Shown: positions 46,642 to 58,354 of the stretch, piece by piece | Numbering within the stretch: position 1 is the stretch's first letter | How the letters are laid out: each line of letters begins with the position of its first letter | Source: Streptomyces caelestis | GTDB taxonomy: Bacteria > Actinomycetota > Actinomycetes > Streptomycetales > Streptomycetaceae | Assembly (NCBI RefSeq): GCF_014205255.1 | Contig: NZ_JACHNE010000001.1 | Location: 2,790,001-2,854,000, forward strand | Direction of reading: 5' to 3' | DNA: 64,000 nt | Position numbers and translations under genes: made by a program | The notes under the pieces: model-generated | What the model saw: the letters and a program-made list of their open reading frames with translations, nothing else | Told to the model about the DNA's origin: nothing | The model's database searches: none

Positions 46642-46746
46642 GCGCCGCATCGTACGCGCCCCGGACGTCCCACGTCCCACCTCTGGCGGTACCCGGTGCC
46701 GGGCCTGTCCTGATAAGCCGTCAACTCGCGCCCGTGACAGCGTCAT

Positions 46747-46816
46747 TGGTCAGACCTCTGGCACATACGCCATTCGTGTGCGATCCCTTGACCGCCCCCA
46801 CGGCCGCTCCTATGGT
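46747..46816 (+). promoter_or_regulatory. Promoter and candidate FadR operator of the transporter operon
   Basis: TTGACC (46788-46793), a 17-bp spacer and TATGGT (46811-46816) form a good vegetative promoter, giving an 80-base leader to the GTG at 46902. TGGT-CAG-ACCT (46747-46757) upstream fits GntR/FadR-type palindromes (TGGT-N3-ACCA). The operator call rests on position and symmetry. Confidence 0.6.
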
Positions 46817-46901
46817 CGCGCTGACCGCAGGACGTAGGACGTCGTATCTCCGCTGCTCGCCCCCCCCCGTCTCCTTTCCAGACCTCTCGCTGGAGGACCC
46901 C

Positions 46902-48533
46902 GTGCGCGACGTGACCCACGACGTGCCGGCGCCGCACCGCCGGACGTTCCTGAAGTACACCGGCGCGCTGGGCGCGGCCGCCGCCGTCTCCGCGTCGCTG
47001 TCGGCCTGTTCGTCCGGGCCGGAGTCCACCAACGACACCGGTGACGGCGGCAGCGGGGCGAACCGGACGCTGACGGCGGTGATCGGCTACGGCAACGACG
47101 GCAGCTGGGACCCCACCCAGACGGCGTCCGCGTTCTGCATGGCCGCCAACAACCACATCTACGAGGGCCTGCTCGACACCGACCCGATCTCCCGCGAACC
47201 GTACGCGGCCCTGGCGACCGAGGTGCCGAAGGACCCGGCCAGCACGTCCTGGAAGTTCGCGCTGCGGGCGGGGGCGACGTTCCACGACGGCAAGCCCGTC
47301 ACCGCCGACGACGTGGTCTTCGTCTTCGAGCGGATCCTCGACCCGGACACCCAGACCCTCGCCAAGGGCTTCTTCGCGAGCTGGCTGAAGGAGGTCCGGA
47401 AGATCGACGGGCGGAACGTGGAGCTGGTGCTCAAGTTCCCGTTCCGGGACGGGCTTTCGCGGCTGACGCTCGCCAAGATCATGCCGAAGCACGTGTTCTC
47501 CCGGCCGGGGGCCTGGGACGACGCCATCAAGGGCAAGGCGATCGGCTCGGGACCGTACCGGCAGACCGCGCACCACCCCAAGTCGAACACGACCTTCGAG
47601 GCGTTCGACGGCTACAACGGCCCGCGGGGGCCCGCCTTCCGGAAGATGAACTGGCTGACGATCGTGGACGCGGCACCCCGCGTCGCGAAGATCTCGGGAT
47701 CGAGCGCGGGCGCGCAGATCGCGGACAACATCCCGTACGCCAACATCGCGCAGTTGGAGAGCAGCGGCCTGACGGTCGCGGGCGGCGCCGGGATGAACAA
47801 CCTGTTCCTGATGTTCAACACCCGGCGCAAGCCCTTCGACGACGTGCGCGTACGCCAGGCCCTGCACTACGCCATCGACACCGAGAAGATGGTGGAGGTC
47901 GCGCTCAAGGGCCACGGCAAGCCGTCGAATTCCTTCCTCGACGAGAGCAACCCGTCCTACCGCCGGGCGAAAACCGTCTACGACCACGACCCCGACAAGG
48001 CGAAGGCGCTGCTGAAGGAGGCCGGTGTCAGGGGGCTGAGCATCGACATCCTCGCGGTGAACGTCAGCTGGATCGTCGACTGCCTGCCGACCATCAAGTC
48101 CTCCTGGGACGCGATCGGCGTGAAGACGACCCTGTCCCCGCAGGAGACCACGGCCGTGTTCACGAAGATGGACCAGAAGCAGGACTACCAGGTCGTCGTC
48201 GCCGCCTCGAACCCCAACCAGTTCGGCCTCGACGCCGACCTGATCATGCACTACAACTACGGGCCCGGGAACCTGTGGATGCAGTACACGCGGTGGGCCG
48301 GCGACCCCGTCGCCAAGGCGCTCTTCAGGGACATGAACCGGGCCACCCGGGAGCCGGACCCCGAGAAGAAGAAGGCGATGGTCCAGGACTACATCGACGT
48401 CGTCGCCGAACAGGCCGTGCTCTACCCGGTCGTCCACAACGAGCTGATGACGGCCTGGGACCCCAGGCAGCTCAGCGGGATAAGGGCCCAGCCGTACCCG
48501 GGCATCAACCTGCTTCAGGCCAAGTGGGCCTAG
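46902..48533 (+). CDS. Peptide/nickel-type ABC transporter substrate-binding lipoprotein
   Basis: Extracellular solute-binding protein family 5 (543 aa). The signal is of Tat-lipoprotein type: RRTFLKYTG, then SASLSACSSG as lipobox. The mature domain shows LYEGLLD-like HIYEGLLDTDPI, WKFALRAGATFHDGKPVTADDVVFVFERILDP, GSGPYRQ and DDVRVRQALHYAIDTEKMVE, all family motifs. GGAGG precedes the GTG at 46902; reading farther upstream would cross the promoter. First gene of a five-gene operon. The cargo is unknown; the aldolase at the end suggests a sugar acid or amino-sugar conjugate rather than a plain peptide. Confidence 0.92.
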   Translation: MRDVTHDVPAPHRRTFLKYTGALGAAAAVSASLSACSSGPESTNDTGDGGSGANRTLTAVIGYGNDGSWDPTQTASAFCMAANNHIYEGLLDTDPISREPYAALATEVPKDPASTSWKFALRAGATFHDGKPVTADDVVFVFERILDPDTQTLAKGFFASWLKEVRKIDGRNVELVLKFPFRDGLSRLTLAKIMPKHVFSRPGAWDDAIKGKAIGSGPYRQTAHHPKSNTTFEAFDGYNGPRGPAFRKMNWLTIVDAAPRVAKISGSSAGAQIADNIPYANIAQLESSGLTVAGGAGMNNLFLMFNTRRKPFDDVRVRQALHYAIDTEKMVEVALKGHGKPSNSFLDESNPSYRRAKTVYDHDPDKAKALLKEAGVRGLSIDILAVNVSWIVDCLPTIKSSWDAIGVKTTLSPQETTAVFTKMDQKQDYQVVVAASNPNQFGLDADLIMHYNYGPGNLWMQYTRWAGDPVAKALFRDMNRATREPDPEKKKAMVQDYIDVVAEQAVLYPVVHNELMTAWDPRQLSGIRAQPYPGINLLQAKWA

Positions 48534-48554
48534 CCACCAGGGGGTTCACGCCAG

Positions 48555-49513
48555 GTGATCGCCGTCGTCCGTATCCTGCTCCGCCGTGTCGCCCTGCTCG
48601 TGCCGCTCATGCTCGGCATCGTGCTGTTCGTGTTCCTGGTGATGCGGTTCTCGGACGTCGACCCGGCGTCCGCGTTCTTCCAGGGCGCCAACCCGACACC
48701 GCGGCAACTGCACGACTTCCGCGAGGAACACGGCCTGCTCGACCCACTGCCCGTGCGCTACGCCGACTTCGTCGCCGACCTGCTGCACGGTGACATGGGC
48801 ACCAGCGCGCTGACCCGGGCGCCGGTGATCGACCAGGTCACCACCGCGCTGCCCCTCACCCTCCAGCTGACCTTCCTCGGCCTGGGCGTCGCGGTCGTGC
48901 TGTCCCTCGTGGGCGGGGTGACCGCGGCGATCTACCGGGACCGGCTGCCCGACCAGATCATCCGGGTCGTGTCGCTGACCGGTGTGGCGGCGCCCGGCTT
49001 CTGGCTGGCGCTGCTGATGATCCAGTATCTGGCGGTCGACCTGGGCTGGTTCCCGACCGGCGGCTACATCAACCCGGCCGACTCCGTCACCGGCTGGCTG
49101 AAGACGATGACGCTCCCCGCGCTCGCCCTCTCCCTTCCGGTGGCGGCGCAGCTGACCCGGATCGTGCGGACGGCCGTGGTGGAGGAGCTGGACAAGGACT
49201 ACGTCCGGACGGCGATCGGGAGCGGGCTCCCGCCGCACGTGGTCGTGGGACGGAACGTGCTGCGGAACGCGCTCATCAACCCGCTGACCGTGCTCGGGCT
49301 GCGCGTCGGCTATCTGCTGGGCGGCGCGGTCGTCATCGAGACGATTTTCTCGCTGCCCGGCATGGGCAAGCTGATGATCGACGCGGTGAAGAACGGCGAT
49401 CCGGCCGTCGTCCAGGGCGTCGTCCTCACCACGGCGGCCGGGTTCGTCGTCGTGAACCTCGTCATCGACGTCCTCTACCTGCTGGTCAACCCGCGACTGA
49501 GGGATGCGACCAC

Positions 49514-49517
<4 letters not shown>
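48555..49517 (+). CDS. ABC transporter permease, DppB type
   Basis: Integral membrane permease (320 aa) with six helices. It begins RILLRRVALLVPLMLGIVLFVFLVM and contains GDMGTSALTRAPVID, SLTGVAAPGFWLALLMIQYL and the EAA coupling motif region RTAIGSGLPPHVVVGRNVLRNALINPL. ETIFSLPGMGKLMIDAV is the usual C-terminal segment. It starts 21 bases after the binding protein and overlaps the fused permease-ATPase gene at its stop. Confidence 0.92.
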
Positions 49518-51495
<1,978 letters not shown>

Positions 51496-51499
<4 letters not shown>

Positions 51500-52524
51500 A
51501 TACACGGCCCGCGCTCGTGGAGCTGTCCGACGCGCATGTGGTGCACAAGGCCCGCAGCGGCGGCCTGTTCACCCGCGACCGGGTGTACGCGCTGACCGGC
51601 GCCGATCTGGCGATCGCGCCCGGCGAGACCATCGGCGTGGTGGGCGAGTCGGGCTGCGGGAAGTCGACGCTGGCGAAGGTGCTGGTGGGGGTGGAGCGGC
51701 CGACGCGCGGGACGGTGTCCTTCCGGGGCCGCGACCTGTGGGCGATGCCGCCCGCCGAACGCCGCCGGGCCGTCGGCGGCAGCATCGGCATGATTTTCCA
51801 GGACCCGTCGACGGCCCTGAACCGTCGCCTGACCGTACGGCAGATCCTGCGGGACCCGCTGGACGTGCACGACCGGGGTGAGCGGCAGCAACGCGACGAG
51901 CGCGTACGGGAGTCGATGTCCCTGGTCGGACTCCCCCGGGCCCTCGCCGACGCCCTGCCGGGCCAGCTGTCGGGCGGGCAGCGGCAGCGCGTCGCGATCG
52001 CCCGGGCGCTGGCGCTGGACCCGGAGCTGGTCGTGGCGGACGAGCCGACGAGCGCCCTGGACGTGTCGGTCCGCGCGCAGATCCTCAATCTGCTGCTCGA
52101 CCTGAAGGAACGCCTGGGCCTGGCCCTGGTGTTCGTCTCGCACGACATCCAGACGGTCCGGCGGATGAGCGACCGCGTGATCACCATGTACCTGGGCCGG
52201 ATCGTCGAGGAGTCCCCGGCCTCCCTGGTCACCGACCGGGCCCGGCACCCGTACACCCGTGCCCTGTTCTCCGCCACGCCCGGCCTGCTCGACCCGATCG
52301 AACCGATCCCGCTGGCCGGTCCGGTCCCGTCGGCGACGCGCCCGCCGAGCGGCTGCCCGTTCCGCACGCGCTGCTGGAAGGCGGACGGGACGTGTGCCGA
52401 GGTGATGCCGGGCTTCTCCGCCGCGTCGGCCCCCGCGCACCGCTTCCGCTGCCACCATCCTGTCCAGGAGGACGAGTCGACCCGCGACCTCGTCCGCCAG
52501 AGCGACCCGATGGAGGCCCCATGA
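51496..52524 (+). CDS. ABC transporter ATP-binding protein, DppF type
   Basis: Second ATPase of the importer (342 aa). It has Walker A GESGCGKST, IGMIFQDPSTALNRR, LSGGQRQRVAIARAL, Walker B LVVADEPTSALD and VFVSHDIQTVRRMSDRV. The C-terminal oligopeptide-type Cys motif is CPFRTRCWKADGTC. It overlaps the fused permease-ATPase gene by four bases (ATGA) and the aldolase gene by four bases, so the whole operon is translationally coupled. Confidence 0.93.
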
Positions 52525-53453
52525 CGATCACCTCGCTGACCGGTGTCATCCCGCCCGTCTGCACGCCCCTGACACCGGACCGCGAGGTGGACGTCCCCTC
52601 GCTGCTCAGGCTGGTCGACCACCTGGTGTCCGGCGGGGTGCACGGCCTGTTCGTCCTCGGCTCGACCTCGGAGGCGGCGTATCTGACGGACGAGCAGCGC
52701 AGGCGGGTGGTCGAGTCGGTCGCGGCCCACGTGGGCGGGCAGCTCCCGGTGCTGGCCGGGGCGATCGACATGACGACGGCCCGGGTCCTGGACCATGTCG
52801 CGGCGGTGACGGCGGCGGGCGCGGACGCGGTCGTCGTCACCGCCCCGTTCTACGCCCGCACCCACCCGGCGGAGATCGCCCGTCACTACCGCGCGGTCGC
52901 CGCGGCGAGCCCGGTCCCGGTGGTCGCCTACGACATCCCCGTCGCCGTCCACACGAAGCTGCCCGCGGACGTGGTTCTGGAGCTGGCCGCCGACGGTGTG
53001 CTGGCCGCGCTCAAGGACTCCAGCGGCGACCTGGCCGGCTTCCGCGAGGTCGTCACCGGCGCCCGGACGCACCCGGGCATCAGCGGCTTCAGTGTGCTGA
53101 CCGGCTCGGAACTGATCGTCGACGCGGCGCTCGCGATCGGCGCGGACGGCACGGTGCCCGGCCTCGGCAACGTCGACCCGCACGGTTACGTCCGCCTGGA
53201 CGGCCTGTGCCGCTCCGGCGACCGGGAGGGGGCCCTCGCCGAACAGGAGCGGCTGTGCGCCCTGTTCGGCATGGTCACCGTCGGCGACCCGGCCCGCATG
53301 GGCCCCGGCTCCTCGGCCATCGGCGCTTTCAAGGCGGCCCTGCACCTGCGGGGCGTGATCGACTGCCCGGCCACGGCGGAACCACAGATCCCGCTGTCCC
53401 CGCAGGAGACGAGCCGGGTGGGGAAGTATCTGGCGGCGGCGGGCCTGTTGTAG
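52521..53453 (+). CDS. Dihydrodipicolinate synthase / N-acetylneuraminate lyase family aldolase
   Basis: Cytoplasmic TIM-barrel class I aldolase (310 aa). The Schiff-base Lys is in LAALKDSSGDLAGF, the catalytic Tyr in VVAYDIPVAVHTK and the substrate loop in LGSTSEAAYLTDEQ. In true DHDPS the loop reads GTTGE; here GSTSEA indicates another 2-oxoacid substrate, such as a sialic acid or a sugar-acid derivative. Its place as last gene of a FadR-controlled uptake operon supports a catabolic role. GGAGG precedes the ATG at 52521, inside the dppF-type stop region. Confidence 0.9.
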   Translation: MTITSLTGVIPPVCTPLTPDREVDVPSLLRLVDHLVSGGVHGLFVLGSTSEAAYLTDEQRRRVVESVAAHVGGQLPVLAGAIDMTTARVLDHVAAVTAAGADAVVVTAPFYARTHPAEIARHYRAVAAASPVPVVAYDIPVAVHTKLPADVVLELAADGVLAALKDSSGDLAGFREVVTGARTHPGISGFSVLTGSELIVDAALAIGADGTVPGLGNVDPHGYVRLDGLCRSGDREGALAEQERLCALFGMVTVGDPARMGPGSSAIGAFKAALHLRGVIDCPATAEPQIPLSPQETSRVGKYLAAAGLL

Positions 53454-53472
53454 GGGCGCCACCGGGTCGCCG

Positions 53473-54045
53473 TCAGCGGCCGGGCTCGGCCCGCACGGCC
53501 CGGCTCAGCCGGGTGTGAGTGCGGTGCGTCCGGCTCCGCCCGGCCGTCGGCCGGCAGGGCCCGGCGCTGACCAGCGAAGGCGCGTTGCCGACCGGCCAGT
53601 TCTCGTAACCGCCGCCGGGCAGCGGCGACTCGTGCACGAACCACCGTTCGTCCTTGCGCAGCGGGACGTTGGCGTAGATCAGGGATCCGCCGCCGAGGCC
53701 GCTGGAGACGATGCCTTCGAGGCCGCGGAAGGACCAGATGTCGAACAGCCCGTGCAGGCCGTTGCTCGGGTCCCAGAAGTTGCGGGCCATGTCGGCGCGG
53801 CTGCGCGGGAATCCGCCCGGTGGGTAGGGCTTGCCCCGTTCCAGCACCACCACCACCGACCGCCCGGCCTCGGCGAGGCGGTACGCGGTGACCGCTCCTC
53901 CGAATCCCGAGCCGACGACCACGGTGTCGACGAAGGGTGTGTTGCGGCTGTCGAGTGGGTCGATCCCTCGCCTGGCGAGTTCATCCCTCTCCCGGCGAGC
54001 GTGACCCCTCTCCTGACCGAGCGTCGGGCATGGCCCGTCCGTCAC
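53473..54045 (-). pseudogene. Truncated GMC-type (cholesterol-oxidase-like) flavoprotein, N-terminal part only
   Basis: The FAD-binding start is clear: DTVVVGSGFGGAVTAYRLAE, LERGKPYPPGGFPRS, FDIWSFRGLEGIVSSGLGGG and SLIYANVPLRKDERWF. After GGGYENWPV (about 53590) the homology stops and an unrelated Arg/Thr-rich tail runs to the stop at 53473. Full-length relatives have over 500 residues, so three quarters are missing. The 5' end overlaps the response regulator stop by four bases, so it may still be transcribed with the two-component genes. I read it as a deletion remnant. Confidence 0.8.
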
Positions 54046-54701
54046 GTGCTCCCCGGAGTCACCATCCCCGACTCGTACGCCACGATGACCAGCTGCGCCC
54101 GGTCCCGCGCCCCCAGCTTGCCCATGATGCGGCTGACGTGGGTCTTCGCCGTCAGCGGACTCAGCCCCAACGCCTCGGCGACTTCTGTGTTGTTGAGGCC
54201 GCGCGCGACCAGCGCGAGCACCTCCCGCTCGCGCCCGGACAGGCAGTCCGGTCCCCCGGTCTCCGGTGCCGACGGGCTGCGCAGGAACCGCTCGATCAGC
54301 CGTGCCGTGGGACCCGGTGACAGCAGTGCCTCACCGGCCGCCACCGTGCGGATGCCGTCGAGGAGTTCGGCCGGGCGGGTGTCCTTGACCAGGAACCCGG
54401 AGGCGCCGGCGCGCAGCGCCTCGACGATGTTCTCGTCGGTGTCGTAGGTGGTGAGGACCAGCACCCGCACGCCCGCCAGGTCCTCGTCGGCCGCGATGAG
54501 CCGGGTCGCCTCGATGCCGTCCAGGTCGGGCATGCGGATGTCCATCACCACGAGGTCGGCGCGCTCGCTCCGGGCCAGCTCCACAGCCACACGGCCCGTG
54601 GCCGCCTGCCCGACCACCTCCATGTCCCGCGCCGACTCGACGAGCATCGCGAACGCCTCCCGTACGAGGGTCTGGTCGTCGGCGAGCAGGACGCGGATCA
54701 T
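54042..54701 (-). CDS. NarL/LuxR-type response regulator
   Basis: Two-component DNA-binding regulator (219 aa). Receiver: VLLADDQTLVREAF with acidic pocket, phosphorylated Asp in LVVMDIRMPDLDG, LTTYDTDENIV and the Lys in GFLVKDTRP. The LuxR helix-turn-helix is SGREREVLALVARGLNNTEVAEALGLSPLTAKTHVSRIMGKLG. It is coupled to the sensor kinase (ATGA overlap). The MMPL exporter gene behind the kinase, with a perfect palindrome upstream, is the probable target. Confidence 0.94.
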   Translation of the reverse strand: MIRVLLADDQTLVREAFAMLVESARDMEVVGQAATGRVAVELARSERADLVVMDIRMPDLDGIEATRLIAADEDLAGVRVLVLTTYDTDENIVEALRAGASGFLVKDTRPAELLDGIRTVAAGEALLSPGPTARLIERFLRSPSAPETGGPDCLSGREREVLALVARGLNNTEVAEALGLSPLTAKTHVSRIMGKLGARDRAQLVIVAYESGMVTPGST

Positions 54702-55909
54702 CGGTTTCCTTCCCGGTCGGTTCCGATCGGCAGTACGGCACTCACCTCGAAGCCGCCTGCGTCCCGCGGCCCGGCGTCGAGTGTGCCACCGACGCTGCGG
54801 GCCCGCTCCCGCATTCCGACGAGTCCGTAACCGGGGGTGCCACCGGGGTTCGGCCCGGTGCCGTCGTCGGTCACCGACAGCCGCAGGGCGCCCGTGTCCT
54901 CGTACAGCTCGACGCGGACCGCGGGTTCGGACCCGGCATGCCGGACCGCGTTGGTCAGCGCCTCCTGCACGATCCGGTAGGCGGCGGCGCCCACGGCGGG
55001 CGGCGCCCCGCACACCCGCACGTTCTGCTCGACCCGGGCTCCGGCCAGCTGCGCGGCCTCCACCAGGTCGGACAGGCCGTCGAGGCCGGGCAACGGGCCG
55101 CGGGCGTCCCCGTGCTCGGAGGCACGCAGCACATCGAGCGTCGTACGGAGTTCACCGCGTGCGCTCCGGCAGGTCTCGGCGATGTCGTCGAGCGCCTTGG
55201 CGACCGTCTCGCGGTCCAGGCGTTCGGGGTCGGCGGCCAGGACGTGAGCGGCGACGGAGGTCTGCACCCCGATGAGCGTGATGCTGTGCGCGAGCAGGTC
55301 GTGCAGGTCGCGGGCGATCCGCAGCCGCTCCTCGGCGACCCGCCGCCGGGCCTCCTCCTCGCGGGTGCGTTCGGCGCGTTCGGCGCGTTCCAGGGCGGAG
55401 GCGACGTACTGGCGCTGGACGCGAATGTAGCCGCCGAAGAGCAGGACGGCGATGATCCAGCCGAGGATCCGGACGAACTCCACCATTCCCTCGGGGTTGG
55501 TGAGCCCGTTGAGGGTCAACGACAGGACCACGATCACGGAGCCGGTGATCAGGGTGCGGCGCGCGGACCCGGCCACCGCGAGCGTGTAGAGCGCGACCAT
55601 GGTGAGGGGGATGGGAGCGAGGTGGTTGTAGTCGAGCGCGTGATACGGCCCGATCGCCAGCCCCATCAGGCAGAACACCGGCATGGGCCGGCGGCTGCGC
55701 CACACCAGCGGGACATGCCCGACGAGCAGCAGGGTCCAGCCGAGGGCGTCGAGCGGACGTCCGTCCACGAGCAACTGGCCCGTCACGGAGTCCAGGGCGG
55801 CCAGGCCGAGGGCGAGGAGGGCGTCGGGCCAAAGGCCCAAGGGCCCTGTGCCGGTACGGATTCGCCGGCCGAGGCGCGCGAGGATCGGGGACTTGTCGGA
55901 TGCCTGCAC
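54698..55909 (-). CDS. Sensor histidine kinase (HisKA_3 / DesK-like)
   Basis: Membrane sensor kinase (403 aa) with four to six N-terminal helices and no large extracellular domain. The dimerisation/phosphoacceptor helix is RIARDLHDLLAHSITLIGVQ with the phosphorylated His; the ATPase has EALTNAVRHAG, VTDDGTGPNPGG and GYGLVGMRERARSVGG. The start is GTG at 55909. It overlaps the response regulator gene by four bases. The signal may be membrane perturbation or an antibiotic, since the neighbour is an MMPL exporter; this is inference. Confidence 0.93.
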   Translation of the reverse strand: MQASDKSPILARLGRRIRTGTGPLGLWPDALLALGLAALDSVTGQLLVDGRPLDALGWTLLLVGHVPLVWRSRRPMPVFCLMGLAIGPYHALDYNHLAPIPLTMVALYTLAVAGSARRTLITGSVIVVLSLTLNGLTNPEGMVEFVRILGWIIAVLLFGGYIRVQRQYVASALERAERAERTREEEARRRVAEERLRIARDLHDLLAHSITLIGVQTSVAAHVLAADPERLDRETVAKALDDIAETCRSARGELRTTLDVLRASEHGDARGPLPGLDGLSDLVEAAQLAGARVEQNVRVCGAPPAVGAAAYRIVQEALTNAVRHAGSEPAVRVELYEDTGALRLSVTDDGTGPNPGGTPGYGLVGMRERARSVGGTLDAGPRDAGGFEVSAVLPIGTDREGNR

Positions 55910-55963
55910 GGGCTCATCCTCCGTCGAGGGGCGCCCCTCCGGGAGAGGAGGGGCGCCGGTCGT

Positions 55964-58051
55964 TCACTGGGCGGAGGCGCCCACGGGCTGCGGTGCCTTT
56001 GGCTGGACCGCGGGTTCGGGCTCGCGGGACAGCGCGCCCGGCCACCACACCTTGCGCCGCAGCGCCACGCTCGCGCTGGTCACGAGATAGGTGCGGACGA
56101 GGAAGGTGTCGAGCAGCACGCCCACCGCGATGACGAAGCCCAGCTGGACGAGTTGCACCATCGGCATGCTGGCGAGCACCGCGAAGGTCGCCGCGAGGAC
56201 GAGCCCCGCGGAGGCGATGACGCCGCCCGTCGTGCGCAGCGCGGTCAGTGCGGCCGGTACCGGTTCGGCGCCGTTCAGGGACTCCTCACGCATCCGGTGC
56301 ATCAGGAAGATGCCGTAGTCGACGCCCAGCGCCACCAGGAACACGAAGGACAGCAGCCCCAGTCCCGGGTCGGTGCCCTCGAAGCCGAAGACCGGCCCGA
56401 AGACGAGTCCGCCGATGCCGAGCGCCGCGCCCCACACGGCGACCACAGCGGCCACCAGGAGCAGCGGCGCGACGAGCGACCGCAGCAGGGCGATCAGGAT
56501 CAGCAGCACGGAGACGAGCACGAGCGGTACGACGATCAGGCGGTCGCGGGCGTTGGTGTCCTTCAGGTCGAGCTGCTCGGCACTGGGGCCGCCGACGTAG
56601 GAGCCGTCGAGTGTGTCGCGCAGGGCCTCGATGGTGGCCGTCTCGCCCGCCGACTGCGGCGCGGAGGCGGCCAGGACGGTGATCTCCGTCCACCCGTCGC
56701 CACTGCGGCCCCGCTCGGCGCTGTCCACACCCCGGGTGTCCTCGATCTCGGCGAGGGTGGCGTCGGCGTGGCCGGTGGGCGTGATGACGGTGAGGGGCTG
56801 GGTGCCGCGCTCGGGGTAGGCGGCGGCCAGGGTCTCCATGGCGGCGACCGCCTCGGGCTTGCTGGTGAAGGAGTCCTCCTGTTTGAGGCTGCCGGGCAGG
56901 TTCAGCGCGCCCAGGGCGAGGACGCCGAGCAGGACGGCACCGCCGGCGAGCACGGTGCGCGGCCGGCGTCCGGCGGAGCTGCCCATCGCGGCGAACAGCG
57001 ACCGGCGGGCCTTGGGCGTGCTGCCGTAGCGGGGCACCAGCGGCCAGAAGACGCGGCGGCCGAACAGCACGAGGAGAGCGGGCAGCAGGGTCAGCATGGC
57101 GGCCAGCGCGCACAGCACGCCGACCGTGCCGGCCGGGCCCATGCCCCGGCTGGAGTTGAGGTCGGCGGCGAGCAGGCACAGCAGACCGGCCGCGACGGTA
57201 CCGGAGGAGGCGAGCACGGCGGGCCCGCAGCCGCGCAGCGCGGCGGCCATGGCGTCGTAGGGCCGCTCGACGCGCCGGAGTTCCTCCCTGTACCGGGCCA
57301 CCAGCAGCAGCGCGTAGTCGGTGCCCGCGCCGAACACGAGGATCGTCATGATGCCGGAGCTCTGGCCGGAGACCGAGAGGTCGAACGCCTGGTGCAGCCC
57401 GTAGGCCACGCCCATCGACAGGTAGTCGGCGACGCCGGCGACGGCGAGGGGTACGAGCCACAGGAACGGGCTGCGGTAGATGAGGATGAGTAACAGCGCG
57501 ACGACTGCGGCAGTGGTGTAGAGCAGCGGTCCGTCGAGGGAGTTGTAGATCTCGGCGGCGTCGGTGGCCAGCGCCCCCTCTCCGCCGACGTCGACGCTCA
57601 GGCCGTCGCCGCCCTTCGCGACGTCCCGTACGTCGTTGACGAGGGCGTCCCGGGCCTCCTCGTCGGTGCCGGGCTCGTTGCTGGCGACCGGATACATCAG
57701 GGTGGTGCCGTCCGTGGAGGGGATGCCCTGCGGCTCGGCGGTGAGCCGGTGCGCACCCGCGATCCGTTCGATCTGCTCCGCGGCCGTCGCCTTGTCGGCG
57801 GCGGTCAGTCCGCCGTCCCGGTGGTAGACGACGACCATCTCGGTGGTCTCGCCGCCGGGCAGCTGATCCTGGATCTTCGCCACCTGCGTGGAATCGGCGC
57901 TCGCCGGCAGGTAGTCGACGGCCCGGTCTCGCTGGACGTCCGAGAGCTTCGCCGCGAACGGCGAGGCGAGCGCGAGCACGCCGATCCACAGCCCGAGCAC
58001 GAGCCAGGGCACGGCCCGCCGTCGCCGTGTGCTTGTCCTTGCGGCCCCCAT
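55964..58051 (-). CDS. MMPL-family RND transporter
   Basis: Membrane exporter (695 aa) with two repeats of one helix, an extracytoplasmic loop and five helices, as in MmpL proteins. Visible are PWLVLGLWIGVLALASPFAAKL at the start, FGAGTDYALLLVARYREEL in repeat 1 and FLVALGVDYGIFLMHRMREE in repeat 2; both TDY and VDYGIF motifs carry the proton-relay acids. GGAGG precedes the ATG at 58051. It lies 54 bases upstream of the kinase gene on the same strand, likely one operon. The substrate is unknown, probably a lipid or drug. Confidence 0.92.
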   Translation of the reverse strand: MGAARTSTRRRRAVPWLVLGLWIGVLALASPFAAKLSDVQRDRAVDYLPASADSTQVAKIQDQLPGGETTEMVVVYHRDGGLTAADKATAAEQIERIAGAHRLTAEPQGIPSTDGTTLMYPVASNEPGTDEEARDALVNDVRDVAKGGDGLSVDVGGEGALATDAAEIYNSLDGPLLYTTAAVVALLLILIYRSPFLWLVPLAVAGVADYLSMGVAYGLHQAFDLSVSGQSSGIMTILVFGAGTDYALLLVARYREELRRVERPYDAMAAALRGCGPAVLASSGTVAAGLLCLLAADLNSSRGMGPAGTVGVLCALAAMLTLLPALLVLFGRRVFWPLVPRYGSTPKARRSLFAAMGSSAGRRPRTVLAGGAVLLGVLALGALNLPGSLKQEDSFTSKPEAVAAMETLAAAYPERGTQPLTVITPTGHADATLAEIEDTRGVDSAERGRSGDGWTEITVLAASAPQSAGETATIEALRDTLDGSYVGGPSAEQLDLKDTNARDRLIVVPLVLVSVLLILIALLRSLVAPLLLVAAVVAVWGAALGIGGLVFGPVFGFEGTDPGLGLLSFVFLVALGVDYGIFLMHRMREESLNGAEPVPAALTALRTTGGVIASAGLVLAATFAVLASMPMVQLVQLGFVIAVGVLLDTFLVRTYLVTSASVALRRKVWWPGALSREPEPAVQPKAPQPVGASAQ

Positions 58052-58354
58052 GAACAGGCCTCCCTCCGGTCGGGTGTCTAGGAACGTCTCCAGACTCCCG
58101 GCGCGCGGGGCCCGATTCGTCGGGCAGGAGGCCGAGTTGGGGGGTACTGCGGGGGGCGGTACGGGCCGCGGACTACTCCCCGGGGAGTAACGGGGGCAAC
58201 GGGAGCCGTACTCCCGGGACGGTCGTACGCCGACTCACCGGCGCCGGTCCTGCCAGGGCGACGTGGCGCGCATGGCACCCCGGGCACCTGCCCACGTCCC
58301 ACGACGGAGAGCACACCGGCGGGCATGTCCCACGACGCTCACCGGCGCCGTCCC
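58052..58354. other. 303-bp region upstream of the MMPL gene with a perfect 16-bp palindrome
   Basis: No gene. TACTCCCCGGGGAGTA (58174-58189) is a perfect palindrome about 125 bp upstream of the MMPL start. A related half-site TACTCCCGGG occurs at 58209-58218. Closer to the TerB gene, CTCACCGGCGCCG occurs twice (from 58234 and 58338) and GTCCCACGACG twice (about 58296 and 58327). The palindrome is a good candidate site for the adjacent response regulator. Confidence 0.6.

Noticed and set aside
54938..57493. An 851-codon plus-strand frame opposite the kinase and MMPL genes
   Set aside because: Antisense shadow; Gly/His/Asp/Arg-rich composition and no domain.
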